Assembly: GCA_017889585.1 (NCBI GenBank)
Contig: JAGFZX010000016.1
Span: 1 to 64,000 of the forward strand
Length of the DNA: 64,000 nucleotides
DNA from: Bacillota bacterium
Lineage (GTDB): Bacteria; Bacillota; Negativicutes; DSM-13327
Direction: 5' to 3'
Part shown: positions 34,196 to 43,525 of the stretch, one piece after another
Position numbering within the stretch: position 1 is the stretch's first letter
Layout of the letters: every line of letters starts with the position of its first letter
The notes under the pieces: generated by a model
Databases searched by the model: none
The model's input: only the letters and a program-made list of their open reading frames with translations
Told to the model about the DNA's origin: nothing
Program-made: the position numbers and the translations under genes

Positions 34196-36631
34196 TCACC
34201 GACTGATAATCTCTATAGGCTTGATATGCCAGATCTCTTCGGCATATTGGCGAATGGTGCGGTCACTAGAAAAAATTCCAGCATGAGCAATATTTTGAAT
34301 GCTCATTTGTATCCATTTTTCCTTATCCTTATATCTTTTGTCTAATTCCACATGGGCATTGGCATAAGAATCAAAATCCTGCAGGACAAAAAACTCATCA
34401 TTATTTGAAAGAAGGGAATGATAAATTTCTCTGAACTCTTCCTTTTGATATGGCAAGAAACCATTAACTAGCTGTTCTAATATGGTCTTGAGCCTTAGAT
34501 CACTATTATATAGGTGCAAGGCACTATACCCACCATGAATATAATAGTCAAAGACCTGTTTACTCGTTAAGCCGAAAATAAAGATATTATCATCGCCTAC
34601 AGCATTGTATATTTCTACATTAGCTCCATCTAGGGTGCCAATTGTAACGGCTCCGTTTAGCATAAACTTCATATTACCCGTCCCTGACGCTTCTTTGCTG
34701 GCTGTGGAAATTTGTTCACTGACATCAGCTGCAGGAAATAGAATCTCACCTAATGAAACACTATAGTTCTCTAAAAATATCACTTTTAGCTTATTTTTTA
34801 TCTGTTTATCTTTATTAATCAGCTCGGATAGTACATTAATCAATTTAATGGTCTGCTTTGCAATATAGTACCCCGGTGCTGCCTTACCAGCAAAAATAAA
34901 GGTCCGTGGCGTAATATCAAGATCAGGATTTTCCCGCAGGCGATTATATAAATCCATAATATGGAATATGTTGAGTATTTGACGCTTATATGAATGAATA
35001 CGTTTAATATGCACATCAAATATTGAATGAATATCAATTACAATGCCAGTATGTTCTTTAATATATTGGGCCAAAACTTTTTTATTATGAAGTTTTATTT
35101 TACTTAGCCGATCTTGGATCTTCTTATCATCTGCAAAATTTGCAAAAGTTTTTAATTCCTCCGGTTGTTTTATCCAATTTGATCCAATACAATCAGTAAT
35201 GAGCTGGGCAAGCTCGGGATTACATTTTAAAAGCCAACGTCTATGAGTAATACCATTTGTCTTATTATTAAATTTACCTGGATAAACTTCGTGGAAGTCC
35301 CTCATAATATGCTCTTTTAAAATATCTGTATGGATTTGGGCTACTCCATTGACGCTATGGCTGCCTACTACTGCGAGTCGTGCCATATGCACCATGCCAT
35401 CAGTAAGAATGGCCATCCCTCTGATTTTATCCCAATCTCCTGGATACTTCTCCCACAGTTTCTGGCAAAAACGTTCATTTATTTCATTCGTAATCATATA
35501 AATCCGGGGCAGTAATGACTTAAACATGTCAATCGTCCAGGTTTCTAAAGCTTCAGGCATAATAGTATGATTGGTATAGGAAATGGTTTTTATTGTGATT
35601 TCCCAAGCATCATCCCAAGATAAACCTTCTTCATCCATCAATATCCGCATAAGTTCAGGTACAGCTACCGCTGGATGGGTATCATTAATATGTATAGCCA
35701 CTTTTTCGGATAGCTCTTTCATATCTGAATACGTCTTTTTATACAGCCTAATAATGCTCTGTAATCCAGCTGAAACAAAGAAATATTGCTGCTTCAGACG
35801 GAGAACCCGCCCTTCATAAAAATCATCCTGTGGATATAAAATCTTAGAAATCTGCCCTACTGCACTTTGATACTCCATGGCCTGCAAATACTCACCACGA
35901 TTAAATGAAGCAAAATCAAAACCATCATTTACAGGTTCAGCACTCCATAGCCGCAATGTATTAACCGTATTATTTTCGAAACCGACAAGGGGTACATCAT
36001 AAGGCACAGCCAGCACAGCCGTATAATTTTCATGGTTAAAAAATATCCTTCCCTGCTGTCTTTCCTCCCTGATCGTCCCACCGAATTTTACCTCTACGGC
36101 TTTATCATGTTTGCGAAATTCCCACGAATACCCATCTTTAAGCCAATTGTCAGGTAACTCAACCTGATAATGATCAACAATTTTTTGTTCAAATAAGCCA
36201 TATTTATAACGAATACCGCAACCATGACCAGGTAGTCCTACCGCCGCCATAGATTCCATAAAACAAGCAGCGAGTCTACCAAGACCACCATTCCCCAGTC
36301 CTGGATCAGATTCTTGTTGCTCCACTTCAATTAAATCAATACCTAATTCTTCTAGAGCCGTCTGGCAAGCGTCCTTTAGTCCAATATTTACCAAGTACAT
36401 ATCCAGTAATCGTCCAAGCAAAAACTCCATCGAAAAATAGTATACCTGTTTTTCTCCACCCTTGGTGTATTGATTATTGGTCTCTAACCAATTCTTACTG
36501 ACCAGATCACGAATAATACGGCTGAGAGCCATATATTTATTATTAGCAGATGCCTCATCAAGTCCTTTACCAAACATAGTCTGCAGTTTATTAACAAACT
36601 GTTTTTTCAGTTCTTCCTTATCTATTAGCAT
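34196..36631 (-). CDS. glgP: Glycogen phosphorylase (copy 1)
   Basis: PLP-dependent GT35 enzyme (811 residues) that releases glucose-1-phosphate from the ends of alpha-glucan. Conserved blocks: EQQESDPGLGNGGLGRLAACF near 105, AIHINDTHPA near 335, FIFAGKAAPGYYIAKQ near 575 and the PLP-lysine site KEASGTGNMKFMLNGA near 655. The ribosome site is GGGGGGGAG. It lies 37 bp upstream of glgB and 180 bp downstream of a paralogue of the same length. The two clearly arose by duplication, as they share long stretches but differ at many surface positions (roughly two thirds identical by eye). Confidence 0.96.
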   Translation of the reverse strand: MLIDKEELKKQFVNKLQTMFGKGLDEASANNKYMALSRIIRDLVSKNWLETNNQYTKGGEKQVYYFSMEFLLGRLLDMYLVNIGLKDACQTALEELGIDLIEVEQQESDPGLGNGGLGRLAACFMESMAAVGLPGHGCGIRYKYGLFEQKIVDHYQVELPDNWLKDGYSWEFRKHDKAVEVKFGGTIREERQQGRIFFNHENYTAVLAVPYDVPLVGFENNTVNTLRLWSAEPVNDGFDFASFNRGEYLQAMEYQSAVGQISKILYPQDDFYEGRVLRLKQQYFFVSAGLQSIIRLYKKTYSDMKELSEKVAIHINDTHPAVAVPELMRILMDEEGLSWDDAWEITIKTISYTNHTIMPEALETWTIDMFKSLLPRIYMITNEINERFCQKLWEKYPGDWDKIRGMAILTDGMVHMARLAVVGSHSVNGVAQIHTDILKEHIMRDFHEVYPGKFNNKTNGITHRRWLLKCNPELAQLITDCIGSNWIKQPEELKTFANFADDKKIQDRLSKIKLHNKKVLAQYIKEHTGIVIDIHSIFDVHIKRIHSYKRQILNIFHIMDLYNRLRENPDLDITPRTFIFAGKAAPGYYIAKQTIKLINVLSELINKDKQIKNKLKVIFLENYSVSLGEILFPAADVSEQISTASKEASGTGNMKFMLNGAVTIGTLDGANVEIYNAVGDDNIFIFGLTSKQVFDYYIHGGYSALHLYNSDLRLKTILEQLVNGFLPYQKEEFREIYHSLLSNNDEFFVLQDFDSYANAHVELDKRYKDKEKWIQMSIQNIAHAGIFSSDRTIRQYAEEIWHIKPIEIISR

Positions 36632-36811
36632 GCGTCTGCTCCCCCCCCTATCTAAAGATATATTCCTAACATTTTTATTTTTAGATACAATTGATTATTG
36701 GTTATCATTTCCCGATTTCTCTTTTAATTCCTGCCGCTATTATTTATTCTTTTGTAAATCATTGACCCAAAAAAACAGAGATATACGGTGTAGTATACCC
36801 CTGAAAAATAT

Positions 36812-39247
36812 TTATCCAATTACAATTGATGGTCTTATTTCCCAAATTCCTACAGCATATTCTGAGATAGTCCGATCACTAGAAAAATTGCCAGAATGGG
36901 CAATATTCTTTACACACATGGAGAGCCACTGTTGACGATCCCTAAATTTTGCTTCTATCAGTAATTGAGCTTGTAAATAAACCGCAAAATCTCTGAGTAC
37001 AAAGAACTCATCATTATTTTGCAGTAAGTAATTATAGAGTGGTCTAAACTCTTCCTTTGAATTTGGTAAAAAGCCATTAACCAATTGTTCCATTACCCTC
37101 TTTATTCGAATATCCCCATTATAAACATCCCAAGCACTATAGCCACCATAACTGTAATAATTGAGAGCTTGCTGAGCCGTTAGGCCAAATATAACAATAT
37201 TATCCTCACCTACGGCTTGTTTGATCTCCACATTAGCCCCATCTAGTGTGCCAATTGTAATGGCACCATTCATCATAAACTTCATATTACCTGTACCTGA
37301 AGCTTCTTTACTGGCAGTAGATATTTGTTCACTAACATCAGCTGCCGGAAAAATCATTTCCCCCAGTGATACATTGTAGTTTTCTAAGAATACTACTTTC
37401 AGCTTATCGTTAATGGTTTTATCATTATTAATAACGGTTGCCAAAATATTAATTAGTTTAACAGTTTGTTTCGCAATATAATAGCTAGGCGCTGCCTTAC
37501 CTGCAAAAATAAACGTCCTCGGTATAATGTCAAAATGGGGATTTTCCTTTAATTGGTTATATAAATGCATAATATGCAATGCATTTAATATTTGACGCTT
37601 ATAGGCATGAATACGCTTAATCTGCACATCAAATATAGAATGTACATTAACAACAATTCCATGTTTTTCTTGGATATATTTCGCCAATCGCTGTTTATTT
37701 TGCAGTTTTATTTCAGCTAATTGCCCCTTAAAAGCATTATCGGTAGCAAATTGGCACAGTCCTAGAAGTTCCATAGGATATTTAACCCAATTATTGCCAA
37801 TAGAGTTGGTAATGAGCGCCGCGAGCTTAGGATTAGCTTTCAATAGCCAACGTCTGTGAGTAATACCATTTGTCTTGTTATTAAATTTATAGGGATAATA
37901 CTTATGAAAATCATGCATAATATGCTTTCGCAAAATGTCGGTATGCAGCTCAGCTACACCATTCACACTATATGTACCCACCACTGCCAAGCGGGCCATA
38001 TGCACCAATCCGTCGGCGATCACTGCCATACTCCCAATACGTTCCCATTCACCAGGATATTTATCCCATAATTCTCGGCAAAACCGTTCATTTATTTCCT
38101 GGACTATCATATAGATACGAGGCAAGAGTGTCTTGAACATTTCCACACTCCATGTTTCAAGAGCCTCAGGCATAATTGTATGATTGGTATAAGATATTGT
38201 CCTCGTGGTCATCTGCCAAGCCTCATCCCAGCTGAGTCCTTCCACATCCACTAGCAATCGCATTAATTCAGGAATGGCCAAGGCTGGATGGGTGTCATTT
38301 ATATGCACGGCTATTTTATCAGGCAACTCTTTAATCTTATGATTTTTGCGTTTAAATCCCCGCAGAATACTCTGCAGTCCTGCTGATACAAAAAAGTATT
38401 CCTGCTTTAACCGTAATAATCGTCCTTCAAGATAGCTATCATCAGGATAGAGAATTTTAGAAATTCGCTCGACTGAATGTTTATATTCCACTGCTTTTAA
38501 ATAATCGCTTCGATTCAAAGATACAAAATTAAAATCACTTTCTGCTAGCTCTGCACTCCACAATCTGAGTGTATTTACTGTATTGTTTTGATAACCTACC
38601 ATGGGAATATCATAAGGTACTGCCAATACAGTTTCATATCCCTCATGAATATATCTTACTTTACCTTCAGGTCCCCCACTATATGCTACGCTGCCGCCAA
38701 ACCTTACCTCTACCGCTTTACTCGGCTTACGATATTCCCATATATATCCATCTTTAAGCCAGTTATCAGGCAGCTCAACCTGATTATTATTCACTACCTT
38801 TTGTTCAAATAGTCCATATTTATAGCGAATGCCGCAGCCATGCCCCGGCAAACTTAACGCTGCCATAGAGTCGAGAAAACAAGCTGCTAACCTACCTAGT
38901 CCTCCATTACCTAGTCCAGCATCAGGCTCTTCCCGTATCATGTCATTTATATCAATACCTAGTTCAGCTAAGGACTCTGTACATATTTCAGTTATCCCCA
39001 TATTGAGCAAATTCATTTCTAACAATTTTCCTAACAAAAACTCAATAGAAAAATAGTAAAGTTGCTTTTCACCTTTATCACTGTACTGTCTGTTTGTCTT
39101 TATCCAATTAGGGCTAATATAATCACGGATAAGACTGCCTAGGGCCGCGTATTTATCATTAAGGCTGACTTCATCAAGACTCTTGCCATACATCGTCTGA
39201 ACTTTATTAAGATAAGCCTCTTTAAAACTTTCTTTATCGGTCAACAA
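36812..39247 (-). CDS. glgP: Glycogen phosphorylase (copy 2)
   Basis: The second 811-residue GT35 phosphorylase, with the same catalytic blocks as copy 1: DAGLGNGGLGRLAACFLDSM, AVHINDTHPALAIPE, FIFAGKAAPSYYIAKQ and KEASGTGNMKFMMNGAITIG around the PLP lysine. The start is TTG with GGGAGG seven bases upstream; no ATG is nearby. It follows glgD2 by 40 bp, so it belongs to an upstream glgC2-glgD2-glgP2 module. The 180-bp gap before copy 1 contains neither a clear terminator nor a clear promoter, so read-through into the lower module is likely. The two isozymes may differ in regulation or in preferred chain length; this is inference. Confidence 0.95.
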   Translation of the reverse strand: MLTDKESFKEAYLNKVQTMYGKSLDEVSLNDKYAALGSLIRDYISPNWIKTNRQYSDKGEKQLYYFSIEFLLGKLLEMNLLNMGITEICTESLAELGIDINDMIREEPDAGLGNGGLGRLAACFLDSMAALSLPGHGCGIRYKYGLFEQKVVNNNQVELPDNWLKDGYIWEYRKPSKAVEVRFGGSVAYSGGPEGKVRYIHEGYETVLAVPYDIPMVGYQNNTVNTLRLWSAELAESDFNFVSLNRSDYLKAVEYKHSVERISKILYPDDSYLEGRLLRLKQEYFFVSAGLQSILRGFKRKNHKIKELPDKIAVHINDTHPALAIPELMRLLVDVEGLSWDEAWQMTTRTISYTNHTIMPEALETWSVEMFKTLLPRIYMIVQEINERFCRELWDKYPGEWERIGSMAVIADGLVHMARLAVVGTYSVNGVAELHTDILRKHIMHDFHKYYPYKFNNKTNGITHRRWLLKANPKLAALITNSIGNNWVKYPMELLGLCQFATDNAFKGQLAEIKLQNKQRLAKYIQEKHGIVVNVHSIFDVQIKRIHAYKRQILNALHIMHLYNQLKENPHFDIIPRTFIFAGKAAPSYYIAKQTVKLINILATVINNDKTINDKLKVVFLENYNVSLGEMIFPAADVSEQISTASKEASGTGNMKFMMNGAITIGTLDGANVEIKQAVGEDNIVIFGLTAQQALNYYSYGGYSAWDVYNGDIRIKRVMEQLVNGFLPNSKEEFRPLYNYLLQNNDEFFVLRDFAVYLQAQLLIEAKFRDRQQWLSMCVKNIAHSGNFSSDRTISEYAVGIWEIRPSIVIG

Positions 39248-39287
39248 AAAAAACCTCCCACAATGAAAATTATGGTTTTATATCATC

Positions 39288-40403
39288 TTAAATCACGGTT
39301 CCCTTCTCAATTACAAGTGGATAATGGGTTTCACCTTTTAACGATTTTCCATTAGTAATTCTAACGCTTTTGTCACAAATTACATTTTCGATTACGGCAT
39401 TTTCAGCAATCTCACACTTCTGCATAATGATACTATCCTTGACATATGAACCTTTACCTACTGTTACACCACGAAATAAAATGCTATTTTCCACACGTCC
39501 TTCAATGATACAACCATTGCCAATCATCGCATTAGAAACTCTAGCATTTTCTTTGTATTTCACAGGGGGTTCATCTTTTACTTTCGTATACACCAGCCCG
39601 GATTTGAAGAATAACTCTTCCCTTTTTTCGGGCTTTAATAATTCCATATTGTGTTTATAATAACTTTTTATACAATCAACTCTGACAGCATAACCTTTAT
39701 AAGGATAGCCATACATCTTTAATGTACCAATATTTTTAATTACTATATCTTTCATAAAATCCAGGCCTCCTCGTGCCTGACAATCCTTGATTAAATCCAC
39801 TAATAAATCTTTTTTCATAATATACATCTCCAGGGAAACCTTCCGGGATAAAGTTCTAGATGGATTTATGGCTATATCAATAATAAGGCCGTTCCCCTGA
39901 CACTCTACAATACTATACTGTTTTAGTTCCTCATCTCCATTATGTTCTTTGTAGAGCAAAGTAATATCGGCATCCACATCCTGATGAAATTTGAAGGCCT
40001 TACGATAACTTAAATTACAAATAATATGACTACCGGCAATAATCACATATTTTTGCCGACTACTCTCAATATAATCCAGATTGTTGTAAAAGTTTTCTAC
40101 GTTTCCTCGATAACCACCTCCCAAATATTGGGATTTGACTGGTGGCAAAATAAACAATCCATCTCGTTTGCGCGCCAGATCCCATTCCTTGCCTGACCGC
40201 AAATGGTCCATCAACGCCCGGTATTTATCCTGTACTAAAATACCAACATTTTGTATGCCTGAATTAACCATATTGGATAAAATAAAGTCAATCATCCGAT
40301 ACCTACCACCAAAAGGAACCGCAGCCAATGGCCGACCTTTGGTTAGCTCTGTTAATAATTCCTGACCATCATTAAGGTTAATAATTCCCATTACATTTTG
40401 CAT
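39288..40403 (-). CDS. glgD: Glucose-1-phosphate adenylyltransferase accessory subunit GlgD (copy 2)
   Basis: Second GlgD, about 371 residues, without the GGxGxRL motif but with the rest of the fold: MGIINLNDGQELLTELTKGR, PLAAVPFGGRYRMIDFILSN, LRSGKEWDLARKRDGLFILP and a beta-helix with NSILFRGVTVGKGSYVKDSI. The track's 19 leading residues read out of the glgC2 end and should be removed; AGGTGGG is six bases from the ATG at 40403, which sits 1 bp after the glgC2 stop (TGATATG). Tight coupling suggests a GlgC2-GlgD2 complex, and cross-pairing with copy 1 is possible. Confidence 0.94.
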   Translation of the reverse strand: MQNVMGIINLNDGQELLTELTKGRPLAAVPFGGRYRMIDFILSNMVNSGIQNVGILVQDKYRALMDHLRSGKEWDLARKRDGLFILPPVKSQYLGGGYRGNVENFYNNLDYIESSRQKYVIIAGSHIICNLSYRKAFKFHQDVDADITLLYKEHNGDEELKQYSIVECQGNGLIIDIAINPSRTLSRKVSLEMYIMKKDLLVDLIKDCQARGGLDFMKDIVIKNIGTLKMYGYPYKGYAVRVDCIKSYYKHNMELLKPEKREELFFKSGLVYTKVKDEPPVKYKENARVSNAMIGNGCIIEGRVENSILFRGVTVGKGSYVKDSIIMQKCEIAENAVIENVICDKSVRITNGKSLKGETHYPLVIEKGTVI

Positions 40404-40404
40404 A

Positions 40405-41595
40405 TCATCCCACCTGCTTCTGTATCTCAATAATACTGCTTGCCAGAACATCAATACCACTAGAAGTAACTATATCTTCGTTTACCACTGTTATATCTTT
40501 ATTATTCACATTTCCAATAATAGCCTCTGCTTCCACCACACCTTTACGTCCGATAATTGCCCGATACACCTGAGCATAAGCGCCAATATTCACATAGGGC
40601 ATGACAATGGAATCTTTAATGCAAACTCCTTCAGCAATATGTACACCAGGAAAAATCACGGAATGATCAACTGTGCCTAAAATAGAACAGCCCTCACTAA
40701 TGAGTGAGCGTGTTACTTTGGCGGTAGCACCGATATAATGCGGCGGTCTGGTAGCATTCACCGAATATACTTTCCAATTAGGATTATACAAATCAAGCTC
40801 AGGTTCCTCATTTAGTAAATCCATATTAGCTTCCCAGAAGCTCTCCACAGTTCCCACATCTTTCCAATACCCTTCAAAGTAATATGCTGATAGGCGATGG
40901 TCTGCAGCCAATAACTTAGGAATAACATCTTTCCCAAAGTCATGACTAGAAAGATCATTCTTACTGTCATCTTCTAGGACTTTGCGAAGTAAGCGCCAAT
41001 TAAAAATATAAATGCCCATAGACGCTAAATTACTTTTGGGCTCTTTAGGCTTTTCAGCAAATTCTGTAACTCTACCTGTTTCACCTACACTCATAATGCC
41101 AAAGCGGGAAGCCTCATGCCAAGGAACTTCAATTACTGAAATAGTCACCTCAGCCTTTTGGGCCTTATGATGTTCTAACATAAGGGAATAATCCATATTG
41201 TAAATATGATCCCCAGAGAGTATCAATACATAATTAGGATTCATCATCTCAATGAAATTCAAATTCTGATAAATAGCATCTGCTGTCCCCTTATACCATT
41301 CGGCCCCTTTCTCGCAAGCATATGGTGGCAACATGAATACCCCACCATCCCTACGATCCAGATCCCATGAACTGCCAATGCCGATATAACTATTGAGCGC
41401 CAAGGGTTGATATTGAGTAAGCACGCCAACTGTATCAATTCCCGAATTATGGCAATTGCTAAGTGGAAAGTCAATAATGCGGTACTTGCCACCAAAAGGT
41501 ACCGCTGGCTTTGCTATTTTCTTGGTTAAACTTCCTAATCGACTCCCCTGACCACCAGCTAGAATCATTGCCACACATTCTTTTTTACTCATCAT
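40405..41595 (-). CDS. glgC: Glucose-1-phosphate adenylyltransferase, catalytic subunit GlgC (copy 2)
   Basis: Second catalytic ADP-glucose pyrophosphorylase, 396 residues, with [55 protein letters not shown] and a C-terminal beta-helix. All catalytic motifs match copy 1. GGGGGAT precedes tandem ATG codons. It is the first gene of the whole nine-gene minus-strand glycogen locus, diverging from ccpN-ppsR-ppdK across a 446-bp intergenic region. It was probably duplicated together with glgD and glgP. Confidence 0.95.
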   Translation of the reverse strand: MMSKKECVAMILAGGQGSRLGSLTKKIAKPAVPFGGKYRIIDFPLSNCHNSGIDTVGVLTQYQPLALNSYIGIGSSWDLDRRDGGVFMLPPYACEKGAEWYKGTADAIYQNLNFIEMMNPNYVLILSGDHIYNMDYSLMLEHHKAQKAEVTISVIEVPWHEASRFGIMSVGETGRVTEFAEKPKEPKSNLASMGIYIFNWRLLRKVLEDDSKNDLSSHDFGKDVIPKLLAADHRLSAYYFEGYWKDVGTVESFWEANMDLLNEEPELDLYNPNWKVYSVNATRPPHYIGATAKVTRSLISEGCSILGTVDHSVIFPGVHIAEGVCIKDSIVMPYVNIGAYAQVYRAIIGRKGVVEAEAIIGNVNNKDITVVNEDIVTSSGIDVLASSIIEIQKQVG

Positions 41596-41988
41596 ACCAA
41601 TCCCCCATTCTTTTTCTAAGCATGCTACAAGTACTCCAGCAACCCATTTCCTATCCTATTCTCTGCTCCTTATAAAAATGAATACTTTTTAAACTCTTTC
41701 CAAATTGTAAATATTTTACATAATATTATTACTTTACTTTCGTCATCTTCTTTCTGTTTTCCTTTTTTTGTAATTTGTATTATTACTTCAAATTCCGCAA
41801 AGTAATGTGAAATATTCTCCTTTGATTCACCAATAATCTACAATGGGAGATTTTTATCTTCCCGAGGCATTATTATCATAGGAAATGCTCTATGAGATAA
41901 AATTCCCTCCTTATTTATATTAGATATTATAATAAAATAAATAAAATATGCATGATTCAAGCAGGTATTATCTATTTAATGTAGTATA
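41596..41988. other. Intergenic region between the glycogen locus and ccpN-like operon
   Basis: About 390 bp of A+T-rich sequence with no ORF of note. It must carry the promoter of glgC2 on the minus strand; only weak candidates such as TTTACA near 41714 are visible and I do not commit to one. An AAGGAGGG at about 41905 (minus strand) is not followed by a usable start codon. Confidence 0.5.
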
Positions 41989-42019
41989 CTATATAGTGTA
42001 CAGTGCTATATAGTGTACA
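41989..42019 (+). promoter_or_regulatory. Tandem 14-bp direct repeats before the ccpN-like gene
   Basis: CTATATAGTGTACA occurs twice, at 41989 and 42006, a 17-bp period, ending 22 bp before the proposed start codon. It lies where -10 sequences (TATACT, TATAGT) are expected. CcpN in B. subtilis binds repeated sites over target promoters, so these are good candidates for autoregulatory operators; that is inference. Confidence 0.55.
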
Positions 42020-42041
42020 CTTTTTGTTTGGCAGGTGAATT

Positions 42042-42698
42042 ATTATACAACTTACAATACGACAAAGCAGCATATTAGAAATAATCAAATCTTTCGGACC
42101 TATCACTGGCAATCAAATTGCTGAAAAACTCAAACTTAGTCGCGCAGCCCTACGTTCAGATCTAGCTATTTTAACAATGTCTGAATTAATTGGGGCCAAA
42201 CCAAAAGTCGGCTATTATGTTACAGGCCAAAATGTGAATAACCTAAAAACATCTGCATTCAATACCATTTTAGTGGCTGATGTTTATTCCCGTCCCATTA
42301 TCGTAAAAGGAAACAGCTCAGTTTATGAAGCCATTCTCACTCTATTTACTGAAGATGTAGGTACAATTTTCGTAGTATCTGAAGACAACCTTTTAGAAGG
42401 CGCAGTATCCCGAAAAGACCTTATAAAAGCTGCAATGGGCGGTAAAAACAACAATGAGCTACCGGTAAGCATTATCATGACCAGAATGCCTAATATCATT
42501 TTGGCAACACCGGATGAATCCGTACTTACTGCCGCACAAAAATTATTGCGCCATCAGGTTGATGCTCTGCCAGTAGTCAAACTAATAGAGGTAGATGATC
42601 AGCCAAGGTTTCAAGTAATCGGACGTTTTACCAAAACCAATATTACTCACCTGTTTGTACAATTAGCCGAAAAATACCATAAAGGGGGACTGCTTTGA
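42042..42698 (+). CDS. ccpN: CcpN-like HTH/CBS repressor with a non-AUG start
   Basis: Regulator of about 218 residues: an N-terminal winged HTH (SFGPITGNQIAEKLKLSRAA, then LRSDLAILTM) and two CBS domains (about residues 80-215) that sense nucleotides. It matches B. subtilis CcpN, which represses gluconeogenic genes, and that gene also sits beside the PPDK-regulator homologue. The track starts at an internal ATG (42177) that would delete the HTH. The frame is open upstream only to TGA at 42036, and no ATG, GTG, TTG or CTG occurs before the HTH; only ATT (42039, 42042) and ATA (42045) are available, directly after GCAGGTGA. I therefore propose initiation at ATT 42042 or ATA 42045. It overlaps ppsR by 4 bp and heads ccpN-ppsR-ppdK. 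Confidence 0.85.
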   Translation: MIQLTIRQSSILEIIKSFGPITGNQIAEKLKLSRAALRSDLAILTMSELIGAKPKVGYYVTGQNVNNLKTSAFNTILVADVYSRPIIVKGNSSVYEAILTLFTEDVGTIFVVSEDNLLEGAVSRKDLIKAAMGGKNNNELPVSIIMTRMPNIILATPDESVLTAAQKLLRHQVDALPVVKLIEVDDQPRFQVIGRFTKTNITHLFVQLAEKYHKGGLL

Positions 42699-43525
42699 GC
42701 ACTTTACACAATAGTCAACTACCAGTAGTTTACATACTGTCTGATTCCATTGGCGAAACGGGAGAAATGGTTGTAAAAGCAGCGATGAGTCAGTTTGAAT
42801 TCGTAAATATGCAAATTCGCCGCAAACCTTATTTAAAGTCAATTGCACAAATAGAAGTCGCCCTCAAAGAAGCATCACAAACCAATAGCACTATTATGTA
42901 TACTTTGGTCCGTACTGATTTAAAGAACGCTTTAGAATCCTCTGCTAAAGCTTTAGGTCTTCTCCATGTAGATATTATGGGGCCTGTCATCAATGCACTG
43001 TCCACAATATCTCAAATACCCCCACGCAACGAACCAGGGTTAATTCGCAAAGTAGATGAAGCCTATTTTGCCAAAATTGATGCTATCGAATTTGCTGTAA
43101 AATTTGATGATGGCAAAGAACCCCGCGGACTCCTCCAAGCCGACATTGTCGTCACTGGCGTTTCACGAGCATCCAAAACTCCATTATGCATGTATCTGGC
43201 ACATAAAGGCATCAAAGCTGCCAATGTGCCCCTGATCAAAGAAATTCCACCACCACCAGAGCTTTTTCAGGTGGCCCCCCATAAAGTAGTCGGCCTTATG
43301 ATCAAACCGTCCCTGCTATTTGAAATACGTAAAGAACGCTTGAGGACAATGGGGTTACACCAATCTACCTCCTATGCTAATATGGAGCGTATTATTGAAG
43401 AACTTGATTACGGACAAAAAATTATGCGGCAAATTGGCTGTCCTATTATTGATGTTACGAATAAAGCAACTGAGGAAACTGCCGCTAGGGTTATGGAATT
43501 TTATCGCAAAGGAGTTAATAAGTAA
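42695..43525 (+). CDS. ppsR: Pyruvate, phosphate dikinase regulatory protein (PPSR family)
   Basis: Bifunctional ADP-dependent kinase and phosphate-dependent phosphorylase (DUF299 family) that inactivates or reactivates PPDK by modifying a Thr next to its catalytic His. Length 276 is typical. The N-terminal VVYILSDSIGETGEMVVKAA and the P-loop GVSRASKTPLCMYLA near 150 are diagnostic. The start is TTG overlapping the upstream stop (TTGA), with AAAGGGGG upstream. It overlaps ppdK by 1 bp (TAATG), so both neighbours are translationally coupled, and the target enzyme is next door. Confidence 0.95.
   Translation: MSTLHNSQLPVVYILSDSIGETGEMVVKAAMSQFEFVNMQIRRKPYLKSIAQIEVALKEASQTNSTIMYTLVRTDLKNALESSAKALGLLHVDIMGPVINALSTISQIPPRNEPGLIRKVDEAYFAKIDAIEFAVKFDDGKEPRGLLQADIVVTGVSRASKTPLCMYLAHKGIKAANVPLIKEIPPPPELFQVAPHKVVGLMIKPSLLFEIRKERLRTMGLHQSTSYANMERIIEELDYGQKIMRQIGCPIIDVTNKATEETAARVMEFYRKGVNK

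Noticed and set aside
42177-42698. CBS-only protein starting at the track ATG
   Set aside because: The upstream in-frame sequence encodes a complete helix-turn-helix typical of CcpN and follows a ribosome site, so the truncated model is wrong.
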